DNA of 64,000 nt from Leifsonia aquatica (GTDB taxonomy: Bacteria > Actinomycetota > Actinomycetes > Actinomycetales > Microbacteriaceae): NCBI RefSeq assembly GCF_014190775.1, contig NZ_JACHVP010000003.1, positions 496,001-560,000 on the forward strand, read 5' to 3'. Shown here piece by piece: positions 26,051-35,139 of this stretch. A program made the position numbers and the translations under genes. Positions within the stretch are counted from its first letter, which is position 1. Each line of letters opens with the position of its first letter. Under the pieces are notes generated by a model. That model was not told the DNA's origin, did not search any database, and worked only from the letters and a program-made list of their open reading frames with translations.

Positions 26051-28388
26051 CCAGGCCGGACACGGGCTCGTCCAGTGCCAACCCCTCGATCGACTCGCGT
26101 TCGATCGAGACGGCCACGAAGCGCTGGTGGTCCGGCGTGACCTCGTGCACGTCGCCGGCGACGACGACGGTCGCCGTCGTCGCGCGGTCCGCACAGGAGG
26201 CGCCGACCCACAGGTCGACCGCACCCGGTTCCACGATCCGCCGGAATCGGCGATCAGTGAAGGCCAGCCGCGTCGACGGCACGGTGAATCGCACCACGGC
26301 CTCCTCGCCCGCCTCGAGCTCGACGCGCTGATAGCCCAGCAGCTGGGCGACGGGCCGGGTGACGCTCGCGCTCACGTCGTGGCCGTAGAGCTGCACGACG
26401 TCCGTGCCCGCGCGGTCGCCGCTGTTGCGCACGCGGACGGTCGCCGTGAACGCCTCGCCGGCCGCGACCTCCGCCTCCACCGCGAGCTCGCTGTGCTCGA
26501 ACGAGGTGTACGTCAGGCCGTGGCCGAAGGGCAGCGTGGGCGTGCTGTCCGCGCTCGTGATCTCGGTGGGGCCGCCCAGCCGGGGGTGGAGGTACGAGTA
26601 GGGCTGGGCGCCCGCGGACCGCGGAAGCGACACGGGCAGCCGTCCCGAGGGGGACACCCGGCCGGAGAGCACGGAGGCGATGGTCGCCCCGCCCTCCTCG
26701 CCGGGGAAGAACGCCTGCACGACGGCGGCCGGTGCTCCGTCGTCGGGGTGGAGGTCGCCGACGGCCCAGTCGAGCGCGTACGGCCGGCCGGAGAGCACGA
26801 CCATCACGACGGGGGTCCCGGTGCGCACGACGGCCTGCACCAGTTCGCGCTGCACCCCGGGCAGCTCGAGGCTCTCCACGTCGTTGCCCTCGCCCACGGT
26901 CCCGCGCCCGAAGAGCCCGGCGCGGTCGCCGACCACGACGATCGCCACCTCCGCGGCCTCGGCCGCCTCGACGGCGTGCGCGAAGCCGGACCGGTCGTCG
27001 CCCTCCACGTCGCACCCGCGCACGTGCGCGACAGCGGACTCGGAGAACTCCGCCGTCACCGCCTCCAGCAGCGAGGGGATATCGAAGCCCAGGGGGACCT
27101 CCGGATGATGCGCCAGCACATGGTTGGCGAAGGAGTAGCAGCCCATCAGCGCCTCGGCGGCGTCGGCGTTGGGTCCGAGCACCGCGATGCGGCGGGTCGC
27201 CGGGCGCGTGTCCAGGGGCAGCAGGCCGTCGTTCGTCAGCAGCACCACCGACTCCTCCGCCAGCTGCCGCGCGACGGCACGGTGCTCCGGGGTGTCGAGG
27301 TCGATGGAGGCCGGGGGCTCGGCGAAGGTCTCGTCCAGCAGCCCGAGCTCCTCCTTCTGCGCCAGCACCCGCAGCACGGCCTGGTCGACGAGCGCCTCGT
27401 CGGTCTGCCCGGCGCGCACCCGTGCGGCGAGCGGCTCGAGGAAGGCGTCGCCGGTCGGCAGCTCCACGTCGATGCCGGCGGCGAGGGCCAGCTCGGCCGC
27501 CTCGCCCCGATCGGCCGCGACCGCGTGCATCGTGCGGAGGAAGTCGACCGAGAAGTAGTCGGAGACCACGACCCCGTCGAAGCCCCACTCGTCGCGCAGC
27601 ACGCCCGTCAGGTACTCGGGGTTCGCGGCGACGGGCACGCCGTCGATCTCGGCGTACGAGTTCATCACCGACCGCACCCCGCCGTCCCGGACCGCCATCT
27701 CGAACGGCGGGAGCAGCACATCCCGCACCTCCCTGGTACCCGCGTGCACCGGGGCGTGGTTGCGGCCGGCCTGCGAGGCCGAGTAGCCGACGAAGTGCTT
27801 GAGGGTCGCGTGCACGCCGGCGGACTGCAGCCCGCGCACGTACGCGGTGCCGATCGTGCCGACCACGTACGGGTCCTCGGCGATGCACTCGTCCACGCGT
27901 CCCCAGCGCGGGTCGCGGATGACGTCGAGCACCGGGGCCAGGCCCTGGTGGATGCCCAGCTCGCGCATGGAGCCGCCGATCAGGGCGGCCATCCGCTCCA
28001 CCAGCACCGGGTCGAACGAGGCGCCCCACGCGAGCGGCGTCGGGAACGTCGCGGCCTTCCAGGCCGCCAGCCCGGTCAGGCACTCCTCGTGGACGAGGGC
28101 CGGGATGCCGAGCCGCGTCTGCTCGACCAGCCGACGCTGCTCGCCCCACAGCCAGGCGGCGCGCTCGGCAGGCTCCACCGGCCGGGTGCCGTACACGCGG
28201 GTGAGCTGGCCGAGCCCGTGCTCGGTCGCCTCCTGGTACGGCGCCGCATTGCCCAGCTCGCCGGCCATCGGCGCGACGACCTCGTCGCCTTTGTCCACCC
28301 AGTAGCCCACCAGCTGGGCGAGCTTCTCCTCGAGGGTCATCCGGGCGTGCAGGTCGCGCACGCGGTCGGTGGGGTCGAGAGCGGTCAT
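26046..28388 (-). CDS. bxlA: GH3 beta-xylosidase (BxlA type)
   Basis: 780 residues with no signal peptide, so cytoplasmic. The GH3 N-terminal barrel (about 1-350) carries KHFVGYSASQAGRNHAPV and nucleophile D277 in VVSDYFSV. SDY instead of the usual SDW is what I recall from Streptomyces BxlA beta-xylosidases. The GH3 C-terminal domain (about 380-600) and a fibronectin-III-like domain (about 660-765) follow. It should cleave imported xylobiose and short xylo-oligosaccharides. It is the last gene of a binding protein-permease-permease-hydrolase operon of BxlEFGA order. Confidence 0.9.
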   Translation of the reverse strand: MTALDPTDRVRDLHARMTLEEKLAQLVGYWVDKGDEVVAPMAGELGNAAPYQEATEHGLGQLTRVYGTRPVEPAERAAWLWGEQRRLVEQTRLGIPALVHEECLTGLAAWKAATFPTPLAWGASFDPVLVERMAALIGGSMRELGIHQGLAPVLDVIRDPRWGRVDECIAEDPYVVGTIGTAYVRGLQSAGVHATLKHFVGYSASQAGRNHAPVHAGTREVRDVLLPPFEMAVRDGGVRSVMNSYAEIDGVPVAANPEYLTGVLRDEWGFDGVVVSDYFSVDFLRTMHAVAADRGEAAELALAAGIDVELPTGDAFLEPLAARVRAGQTDEALVDQAVLRVLAQKEELGLLDETFAEPPASIDLDTPEHRAVARQLAEESVVLLTNDGLLPLDTRPATRRIAVLGPNADAAEALMGCYSFANHVLAHHPEVPLGFDIPSLLEAVTAEFSESAVAHVRGCDVEGDDRSGFAHAVEAAEAAEVAIVVVGDRAGLFGRGTVGEGNDVESLELPGVQRELVQAVVRTGTPVVMVVLSGRPYALDWAVGDLHPDDGAPAAVVQAFFPGEEGGATIASVLSGRVSPSGRLPVSLPRSAGAQPYSYLHPRLGGPTEITSADSTPTLPFGHGLTYTSFEHSELAVEAEVAAGEAFTATVRVRNSGDRAGTDVVQLYGHDVSASVTRPVAQLLGYQRVELEAGEEAVVRFTVPSTRLAFTDRRFRRIVEPGAVDLWVGASCADRATTATVVVAGDVHEVTPDHQRFVAVSIERESIEGLALDEPVSGLV

Positions 28389-28445
28389 GGTCAGATCACA
28401 CTTCTTTCTGCGGCGCGCGCGGGGCGTCGCCAGGGGAGGGGCCGG

Positions 28446-29339
28446 TCAGCCCTTGACGGCGCCGGTCAGCCCGCCGACGATGCGGCGCTCGAACAGGCTG
28501 AAGAAGATCAGCGCCGGGATCATGGAGAGGGAGGTGAACGCGAGCACCTGCGCCGTGTCGGTGGCGTACTGCGACGAGAACGCCTGCACGCCGAGCGGGA
28601 GGGTGAAGGTCGCGTCGTTGTTGAGGATGAACAGCGGCAGCAGGTAGCTGTTCCAGCTGCCGATGAAGGCCAGGATGCCGGTCGTGATGACGCCGGGCAG
28701 CGACAGGCGCAGCACCATCCGGAAGAAGAAGCCCAGGCGGCTGCAGCCGTCGATGAAGGCCGCCTCCTGGATCTCGTCCGGGATGGCGCGCAGGAACGGC
28801 ACCAGGATGATGATCGTCGTCGGCAGGGCGAACGCGATCTGCGGGATGATGACGCCGCCCAGCGAGTTCATCAGGCCGAGGTTGCGCACCACGATGTAGA
28901 GCGGTGTGATGGCCACCGTGATCGGGAACATCAGCCCGGCGGCGAACAGCGCGTAGAGGGCGCCGCGGCCGCGGAACTGGTACCGGGCGAGCACGTAGCT
29001 CGCCATCAGGCCGAGTCCGACGGCGCCGATGGTGGTCACCAGCGCGACGATCGTGGAGTTGAGCACCTGCCCCCAGAACACGCTGCCGCCGAGGATGCTC
29101 AGATAGTTCTGCACGTTCCACGGGTTCGGGAAGCCCGCCGGGTCGACGGTGATCTGCGAGTTGGTGCGGAAGCCGCCCAGGATGATGTAGATGATCGGCA
29201 CGATCATCAGGGCGATCACGACGAACGCGATGAAGTAGACCGTCGGCGAGCCCCAGGGCAGGCGCTCCTTCGTGGAACGCTTGGTCGGGTTCGTGCCGCT
29301 CCCGCGGCGCCGGGTCCGCCCGGCGGTGAGCGCGGTCAT
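28446..29339 (-). CDS. bxlG: xylo-oligosaccharide ABC permease, second subunit (BxlG type)
   Basis: 297 residues with six membrane segments. The MalG-type EAA loop is EIQEAAFIDGCSRLGFFFRM, which docks the ATPase in the cytoplasm. AAGGAAG precedes the ATG, which overlaps the stop of the first permease by ATGA. No ATP-binding gene is in the locus, so a shared MsiK-like ATPase elsewhere is likely, as is usual for actinobacterial sugar importers. Confidence 0.9.
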   Translation of the reverse strand: MTALTAGRTRRRGSGTNPTKRSTKERLPWGSPTVYFIAFVVIALMIVPIIYIILGGFRTNSQITVDPAGFPNPWNVQNYLSILGGSVFWGQVLNSTIVALVTTIGAVGLGLMASYVLARYQFRGRGALYALFAAGLMFPITVAITPLYIVVRNLGLMNSLGGVIIPQIAFALPTTIIILVPFLRAIPDEIQEAAFIDGCSRLGFFFRMVLRLSLPGVITTGILAFIGSWNSYLLPLFILNNDATFTLPLGVQAFSSQYATDTAQVLAFTSLSMIPALIFFSLFERRIVGGLTGAVKG

Positions 29340-30355
29340 CGGGTCTTCCTTTCGGTGAGGGCGCCTGCGGTGTCGCGGCGGAGCACGAAGCGCTGGTAGA
29401 TGAGCGCGACGACGAGGGAGATCAGGAAGATCACGACCGCGACCGCGTTGCCGTAGCCGTAGTTGCCCGCGTTGCGGCCGTTCGCGACCATGTAGGTCGC
29501 CATCGTCGAGGTGCCTGCCGTCGATGCGACGTACTGGCCCCAGATGATGTAGACGAGGTCGAAGAGCTGCAGCGCGCCGATGATCGACAGGAACGCCCAG
29601 ATCCGCAGCGTCGGTCCGAGCAGGGGGAGGGTGATCCGGCGCTGCATCTGCCAGTAGGAGGCGCCGTCGAGGGCGGCCGCCTCGTACAGCTCCTCCGGGA
29701 TGCCCTGGAGGCCGGCGAGGAAGAGGATGACGGCGAACCCGACGTACTTCCAGGTCAGGATGCCCATCAGGGTCCAGATCGCGATGTTCGGGTCGGAGAG
29801 CCAATCGTGAGCGAGGCTGCCGAGCCCGAGGTTGTGGAGCATCCCGTTGAGCGCCCCGTTGGTCGAGAGCATCAGGCTCCAGCCCGTGCCGACGACGACC
29901 TCCGAGATCACGTAGGGGACGAAGATCAGGATGCGGATGATCGACTGGCCGCGCATCCGGCGGTTGAGCAGCAGCGCCAGCAGGATCGCGATCGGTCCCT
30001 GGATGATCAGGGACATCACGACGATGAAGGCGTTGTGGCCGATGGCCTGCAGGAACGCCGGGTCGGTCAGGATGACGACGTAGTTCTGGAGTCCGACGAA
30101 GTCGGTGGGCGGGCCGTATCCGGCCCAGCGGTAGAAGCCGTAGTAGGCGGCCATCGCGACCGGGAGGATCACGAAGGCCAGGAAGACGATGACGGCCGGG
30201 CCGGCCAGGATCGCGATCTCTGCGCGGCCGGCCCAGCCGGCGCCGCGCCGGCGCGGCCGCGACGGGAGCGACGCTGTCGCGCCGCTCCCGTCGTGCTGCG
30301 CGAGATCCGACGTCGACACGGAGCCGGGGCGGGTGGTCTCGCGGGTGCTGCTCAC
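29336..30355 (-). CDS. bxlF: xylo-oligosaccharide ABC permease, first subunit (BxlF type)
   Basis: 339 residues from GTG with a Ser/Arg-rich cytoplasmic tail of about 45 residues and six membrane segments. The EAA loop EELYEAAALDGASYWQMQRR marks a MalF-type subunit. AGAGGACC precedes the start, 11 bases after the binding-protein stop. It forms the channel with the BxlG-type subunit. Confidence 0.9.
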   Translation of the reverse strand: MSSTRETTRPGSVSTSDLAQHDGSGATASLPSRPRRRGAGWAGRAEIAILAGPAVIVFLAFVILPVAMAAYYGFYRWAGYGPPTDFVGLQNYVVILTDPAFLQAIGHNAFIVVMSLIIQGPIAILLALLLNRRMRGQSIIRILIFVPYVISEVVVGTGWSLMLSTNGALNGMLHNLGLGSLAHDWLSDPNIAIWTLMGILTWKYVGFAVILFLAGLQGIPEELYEAAALDGASYWQMQRRITLPLLGPTLRIWAFLSIIGALQLFDLVYIIWGQYVASTAGTSTMATYMVANGRNAGNYGYGNAVAVVIFLISLVVALIYQRFVLRRDTAGALTERKTR

Positions 30356-30366
30356 GAGTGGTCCTC

Positions 30367-31653
30367 TCAGCCCTTCTTGGCTGCGTCGTTCGCCGCCTGG
30401 ATGAGGCCCTTCGGGTCGCTCTTGCCCGCCAGCATGTCGACGACCGCGACGTTCAGCGCGTTGCCGATGTTCTGGCCGAGCACCGTGTCGAGCCACTGCG
30501 AGACGTACGGCGCCTTGTTGTAGGCGGCGAGCACGTCCTGCAGGTAGGGCTCGGTGACCTGCTTCTGCGCGTCCGTGTTGACCGGCGGGGCGTTGAAGGC
30601 CTTGTAGTAGGCCTCCTGCACCGGGGTGGTCGCGATGTAGTTGAGGAAGTCGGCGCACTGCTTCGGCGCCTTGGCCGAGCACGAGTAGCCGTCGACGCCG
30701 CCCATGATGGAGCCGGGCTCGCCCTTGCCGCCCGAGAGCTCGGGGAAGGGGTAGAAGCCCAGGTCGGGCAGCGGCTTCTGGTCAGGGGTGAGGGAGGCGA
30801 TCACTCCCGGGTCCCAGGCGCCCATGAGCTCCATGGCCGCCTTGTGGTTGGCCACGAGGCCGGCCGAGCTGCCGGCGCCCTGCTGGGCCGAGGTGGTGAG
30901 GAAGCCCTCGTTGAAGGGATCCTGCGCGGCGAAGTCCTGCAGGTCCTGCGCGGCCTTCAGCCAGCAGCCGTCGGAGAAGCTCTTCGAGTCGGCGGTCTTC
31001 TCCATGGTCGAGCCGGAGCACTCGCGCAGCGCGAACCAGTAGAACCAGTGCGCGGCCGGCCAGGCGTCCTTCGCGCCGAGCGCGATGGGGGCGACGCCGG
31101 TGGCCTTGAGCTTCTGCACGTCGGCGCTCAGGTCGTCGATGGTCGCGGGCGCCTCGGTGATCCCGGCGGCCTTGAACAGGTCCTGGCTGTAGAACAGCCC
31201 ACCCGGCAGCACCGAGACCGGCATTGCCCAGACCTTGTCCTGGTACGTCTCGGCCTTGAAGGAGCCGTCGGAGACGACCTTCTTGGTGTCGGACGAGACC
31301 TTGTCGCTGAGGTCCATCAGCTGCCCGGCCTGCACCATCGCGGCCATCTTGCCGCCGCCGCGCTGCAGGAAGATGTCAGGGGCGTCGCCGGAGTTCAGCG
31401 CGGTCTGGAGCTTGCCGTCGAGGTCCTCGTTCTGGATCGCCTGGACCTTGATGGTGACGTCGGGGTTCGCCTTCTCGAAGTCGGCGACCGTGGTCTTCCA
31501 GAACGCCGCACCGGGACCGGTGGTGGCGTTGTGCCAGAGGGTCATGGAGACCTTGCCGTCGCTGGAGCTGTCGGACGGACCGCTGCAGGCGCTGAGCGCC
31601 AGCGATCCGAGAACCAGGACAGCCGCCCCTGTCAGGAGCTTCATGCCTTTCAT
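30367..31653 (-). CDS. bxlE: xylobiose-binding lipoprotein (BxlE type)
   Basis: 428 residues. The signal peptide ends in lipobox LSAC with the lipidated Cys at residue 23. The mature part is an extracellular family-1 solute-binding protein with TLWHNATTGPG at its start, and features such as WFYWFALRECS and GGVDGYSCS that I associate with BxlE-like proteins. It should capture xylobiose or xylotriose. The ATG at 31653 was chosen for the signal peptide; a second ATG lies at 31644. It is divergent from its probable LacI repressor. Confidence 0.9.
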   Translation of the reverse strand: MKGMKLLTGAAVLVLGSLALSACSGPSDSSSDGKVSMTLWHNATTGPGAAFWKTTVADFEKANPDVTIKVQAIQNEDLDGKLQTALNSGDAPDIFLQRGGGKMAAMVQAGQLMDLSDKVSSDTKKVVSDGSFKAETYQDKVWAMPVSVLPGGLFYSQDLFKAAGITEAPATIDDLSADVQKLKATGVAPIALGAKDAWPAAHWFYWFALRECSGSTMEKTADSKSFSDGCWLKAAQDLQDFAAQDPFNEGFLTTSAQQGAGSSAGLVANHKAAMELMGAWDPGVIASLTPDQKPLPDLGFYPFPELSGGKGEPGSIMGGVDGYSCSAKAPKQCADFLNYIATTPVQEAYYKAFNAPPVNTDAQKQVTEPYLQDVLAAYNKAPYVSQWLDTVLGQNIGNALNVAVVDMLAGKSDPKGLIQAANDAAKKG

Positions 31654-31828
31654 GTGATTCCAACCTGTTCTCTTCGTTGAGTGGGGCGCCGCCGCGCGGT
31701 GCCCCGGTTCGGGTGTCGTCTCGACCGCCGTGCAACTGCCTCGTTCGCGGCGGCGGGGTCGACCTCGCAGGACCCGGGATGACCCGGACGGTGACTGAAG
31801 TGTCGCAACCCCGCCGAGACGTGTCAAA

Positions 31829-31871
31829 CGTTTTCAATATCGTTTTCAATACCGTTTTCCGGTGCTAGGCT
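31829..31871 (+). promoter_or_regulatory. triple direct-repeat operator and -10 of the bxl repressor
   Basis: CGTTTTCAAT (31829-31838), CGTTTTCAAT (31841-31850) and CGTTTTCC (31853-31860) occur with an exact 12-base period. TAGGCT (31866-31871) follows eight bases before the LacI start codon. The site can serve both the repressor and the divergent transporter operon. Confidence 0.7.
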
Positions 31872-31879
31872 CGCGCTCC

Positions 31880-32878
31880 ATGGGACGCCGACCGACGATC
31901 AACGACGTGGCCGAGGCCGCGGGCGTCTCGGTCGCCACGGTGTCGAAAGCGGTCAACGGGCGCTACGGCGTCGCCGTGCAGACCGTGGAGCGTGTGCTCC
32001 AGGTGGTGCAGGAGCTCGGCTACGAGTCCAGCCTCGTCGCCAGCAGCATGCGGTCGCGCCAGACCGGCGTGATCGGCGTGCTCGTGGCCGACTTCGAGCC
32101 GTTCAGCGCCGAGATCCTGAAGGGCGTCGGCGCCGCCCTGCACGACTCCCGCTACGACCTCCTCGCGTACAGCGGGTCGCGCCAGCTCTCGCCCGAGGGC
32201 TGGGAGCGCCGCTCGCTGAGCCGGCTGAGCGGCACACTGATCGACGGCGTGATCATGGTCACCCCGACCGTCGTCAACGTCTCCGCCGACGTGCCGATCG
32301 TCGCCATCGACCCGCACACCGGCCGTGCCGACCTCCCCACGGTCGAGTCCGACAGCTTCGGCGGCGCACGCCAGGCCACGGAGTTCCTGGTGCAGCTCGG
32401 CCATCGGCGCATCGGCTTCCTCGCCGGCCGACCGGATCTGCGCTCCTCCGGGCTGCGCGATGCCGGTTACCGGCGCGCGCTGGGGGAGGCGGGGCTGCCG
32501 TACGACCCCGAGATCGTCGCCATCGGGCGCTACGAGCCCGAGACGGTGCGGGAGGCTGCGCTGAGGCTCCTCGCCCAGCCGGGGCGCCCGACCGCGGTGT
32601 TCGCGGCGAACGACCTCTCGGCGCTCACGGTGATCGAGGTCGCGGCGGAGCTGGGGATCGACGTCCCCGGCGACCTGGCCGTCGTCGGCTTCGACGACGT
32701 GCCCGAGGCGTCGCAGTCGACTCCGCAGCTCACGACCATCCGGCAGCCCATCCAGGGCCTCGGCGCCGCCGCGGTCGGCATGCTCACCGCCCTGATGGCC
32801 GGCGAGACCCCCGAGAAGACGCACCTCGTCCTCCCCACGCGCCTCATCACCCGCGGCACGACCGCGCCCCCGCGCTGA
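31880..32878 (+). CDS. bxlR: LacI-family repressor of the xylobiose operon (BxlR type)
   Basis: 332 residues. HTH TINDVAEAAGVSVATVSKAV (from residue 5), hinge and sugar-binding domain with VVGFDDVPEA and the ending LPTRLITRGTT. It diverges from the BxlEFGA-type operon across a 226-base region with three operator-like repeats, so it probably represses that operon and itself, with xylobiose or xylose as inducer. The ATG at 31880 has no Shine-Dalgarno and is probably leaderless. Confidence 0.87.
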   Translation: MGRRPTINDVAEAAGVSVATVSKAVNGRYGVAVQTVERVLQVVQELGYESSLVASSMRSRQTGVIGVLVADFEPFSAEILKGVGAALHDSRYDLLAYSGSRQLSPEGWERRSLSRLSGTLIDGVIMVTPTVVNVSADVPIVAIDPHTGRADLPTVESDSFGGARQATEFLVQLGHRRIGFLAGRPDLRSSGLRDAGYRRALGEAGLPYDPEIVAIGRYEPETVREAALRLLAQPGRPTAVFAANDLSALTVIEVAAELGIDVPGDLAVVGFDDVPEASQSTPQLTTIRQPIQGLGAAAVGMLTALMAGETPEKTHLVLPTRLITRGTTAPPR

Positions 32879-32889
32879 ATCGCCTGCGC

Positions 32890-32961
32890 CGCGACTGCGG
32901 TCCCGCGGGACGATTGCGGCGCGTCGACGGCGCGCAATCGTCCCAGGACGGCGCAGTCGCG
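32890..32961. terminator. nested hairpin between convergent genes
   Basis: Inner arms GGGACGATTGCG (32907-32918) and CGCAATCGTCCC (32933-32944) and outer arms CGCGACTGCG (32890-32899) and CGCAGTCGCG (32952-32961) are exact inverted repeats. The element lies between the convergent LacI and esterase genes and probably terminates both. There is no T-tract. Confidence 0.7.
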
Positions 32962-33001
32962 GGCGGCAGGGCGCAATGCGGAGCGCGAAGCGCCCGGCGC
33001 C

Positions 33002-33976
33002 TCAGGCGACGAAGCGCTCCGCCAGCCAGACCGTCTGCTTCTGCCAGTGGACGGTGCCGCCGCCCTCGTGGTTGTTGAAGGCGTACGCCTCGATCGTGCG
33101 ATCCTCCGAGGCGAGGTGGTTGAAGGCGGCGAAGGTCGTCGACGGGGGCACGATCGTGTCCATCAGGGCGACCGAGAACAGCGCGGGCGCGTGGATGCGG
33201 CGGGCGAAGTTCACGCCGTCGAAGTACGACAGCGTGCGGAAGACGTCGTCCACCCGGTCGCGGTGCACCGACAGGTACTGCGCCAGCTCGATGAACGGGC
33301 CGTCCGCCGCCACGTCCGCGCCGCGCCGGTACGCGCACAGGAAGGCGATGTCGGGCAGCACGGCGGCCACACCGTCGGCCAGTGCGCCGGCCGCGATCGC
33401 GATCCCGCCGCCCTGGCTGCCGCCGGTCACCGCGACGCGGTCGCGGTCGACGAACGGCAGCTCGCGCGCGGCATCCACCGCGCGCACCGCGTCCGTGAAC
33501 ACCCGGCGGTAGTAGTAGTCGTCCGGGTGCTCGATGCCGCGCGTCATGAAGCCGGGGACCGACGGCCCGGCGCCGTGCGGGTCGGCCGTGTCGCCTCCCG
33601 AACCCCACCGGCTGCCCTGGCCGCGCGTGTCCATCATCACGTGCACGTATCCCGCGAGCGCCCACAGGGCGTTGTCGCCGGGGAGGCCGCGGCCGCCGCC
33701 GTAGCCCTGGTACTGCACGACCGTGGGGAGCGGCCCGTCGGCCCCCTTCGGCCGCGTCACCCACGCGCTCACCGGGTCCCCGTCGAAGCCGGGGAACGTG
33801 AGATCCTCCACGATCAGCTGCGTGATCGGCGTCTCGGCCGGGACGAGGGTGGAGCTGCCTCCGGCCGCACGCGCCTCGGCGAGCGTCCGCGTCCAGAACG
33901 CGTCGAAGTCGGCCGGTTCGTCGACCTCCGGGCGGTAGGCGAGCAGCTCGGCGTGGGTGAGGTCGGAGAGAGGCAT
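33002..33976 (-). CDS. axe1: acetyl-xylan esterase / cephalosporin-C deacetylase (CE7)
   Basis: 324 residues with no signal peptide, so it acts on imported acetylated oligosaccharides. The alpha/beta-hydrolase triad is visible: S187 in GGSQGG, D273 in LMDTIVPP and H303 in NNHEGGG, plus the oxyanion-loop QYQGYGG. The ATG at 33976 (MPLSDL) matches the usual CE7 N-terminus; an ATG three codons upstream is possible. It is divergent from a LacI regulator with only 26 bases between them, and fits the xylan locus by removing acetyl groups that block xylosidases. Confidence 0.92.
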   Translation of the reverse strand: MPLSDLTHAELLAYRPEVDEPADFDAFWTRTLAEARAAGGSSTLVPAETPITQLIVEDLTFPGFDGDPVSAWVTRPKGADGPLPTVVQYQGYGGGRGLPGDNALWALAGYVHVMMDTRGQGSRWGSGGDTADPHGAGPSVPGFMTRGIEHPDDYYYRRVFTDAVRAVDAARELPFVDRDRVAVTGGSQGGGIAIAAGALADGVAAVLPDIAFLCAYRRGADVAADGPFIELAQYLSVHRDRVDDVFRTLSYFDGVNFARRIHAPALFSVALMDTIVPPSTTFAAFNHLASEDRTIEAYAFNNHEGGGTVHWQKQTVWLAERFVA

Positions 33977-34002
33977 GGCCGACATTGTGGCACAGTGACA
34001 GC

Positions 34003-35043
34003 ATGGCCGAACGACGGGTGGGCGCATCCCCCGCCTCCCCTGCATCTGCGCGGCCCACGCTGGAGGCGATCGCCCGCGAGGCGTCCGTCTCGCTCTCGAC
34101 GGTGTCCAAAGTGCTCAACGGCCGCCCGGGCGTCTCGGCCGCGACGCGACAGCGCGTCGAGGACCTCCTGCTCCGCTCCGGATACGCCCGCCGCGGCCTC
34201 GACCCCGAGCGCGGCGGCACGGTGGAGGTGGTGGTCGAGAACATCGAGAGCGAGTGGTCCATCGAGATCCTGCGCGGAGTGGAGCGGATCACGCGTGAGA
34301 ACGGGCTGGTGCTCACGCTCAGCGTGGTCGGCGACCATCGGAGCTTCGGCGACGACTGGATCGCCGGCGTGCTCCAGCGCAAGCCGCTCGCGGTCGTCCT
34401 GCAGTTCTCGAACCTCACGGCCGTGCAGCGCACGCAGCTGCGCACCCGCAACATCCCGGTGGTCGTCGTCGACCCCGCCGGGGACCCGCCGCCGGACATG
34501 GCCGCCGTCGGCGCGACCAACTGGGCGGGCGGCGTCGCCGCGACGCGACACCTGCTCGACCTCGGCCACACCCGCATCGGGGTGATCTCCGGTCCCACCG
34601 ACCTGATGTGCTCGCGCGCCCGCGTCGCCGGGTACCAGTCCGCGCTCGCCGAGGCGGGCATCCCGTTCGACCCGGAGCTCGCGCGGGTCGGCACGTTCGG
34701 TCAGGCGTCGGGGGCGAAGGAGGGGCGTCGGCTGCTCGGCCTCCCGGAGCGCCCGACCGCGATCGTCGCGGCGAACGACACGCAGGCGCTCGGCGTCTAC
34801 GACGCGGCGGCGGCGCTCGGGCTCCGCATCCCGGAGGACGTGTCGGTCTTCGGGTTCGACGACGTGCGGCCGGCGCTCTGGGCGCGGCCCCCGCTCACCA
34901 CGGTGCGTCAGCCCCTGCAGGAGATGGCGGAGGAGGCGACCCGGCTCGCGCTGCGGATGCGGGCTGGGGAGGCCAACGTCACGCGGATCGAGCTGGCGAC
35001 CTCCCTCGTGGTGCGCAGCTCCACGGCCGCCCCGCCGACGTGA
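34003..35043 (+). CDS. LacI-family regulator (XylR-like)
   Basis: 346 residues. A Ser/Ala/Pro tail of 15 residues, HTH TLEAIAREASVSLSTVSKVL and the ligand domain with VFGFDDVRPA. It diverges from the CE7 esterase and precedes the Gfo/Idh-ThuA operon, whose upstream region has a LacI-type GAAAGTTTTCC site. Candidate targets are the esterase, that operon or xylAB. The effector is not readable from sequence. Confidence 0.85.
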   Translation: MAERRVGASPASPASARPTLEAIAREASVSLSTVSKVLNGRPGVSAATRQRVEDLLLRSGYARRGLDPERGGTVEVVVENIESEWSIEILRGVERITRENGLVLTLSVVGDHRSFGDDWIAGVLQRKPLAVVLQFSNLTAVQRTQLRTRNIPVVVVDPAGDPPPDMAAVGATNWAGGVAATRHLLDLGHTRIGVISGPTDLMCSRARVAGYQSALAEAGIPFDPELARVGTFGQASGAKEGRRLLGLPERPTAIVAANDTQALGVYDAAAALGLRIPEDVSVFGFDDVRPALWARPPLTTVRQPLQEMAEEATRLALRMRAGEANVTRIELATSLVVRSSTAAPPT

Positions 35044-35048
35044 CCCAC

Positions 35049-35106
35049 GAAAGTTTTCCAATCGGTCCGCGGTAACTTGCGGGCCGCTCCGAGCCGCCGT
35101 TAGCGT
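35049..35106 (+). promoter_or_regulatory. candidate promoter and LacI-type site for Gfo/Idh-ThuA operon
   Basis: GAAAGTTTTCC (35049-35059) is a near-palindrome followed by AATCGG, giving TTTCCAATCGG identical to 18653-18663 beside operator O3. TTGCGG (35077-35082) and TAGCGT (35101-35106) form a weak promoter with an 18-base spacer. Confidence 0.45.
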
Positions 35107-35139
35107 CGCCACCGGACGTGCGCGAGGGAGCGGGACACG

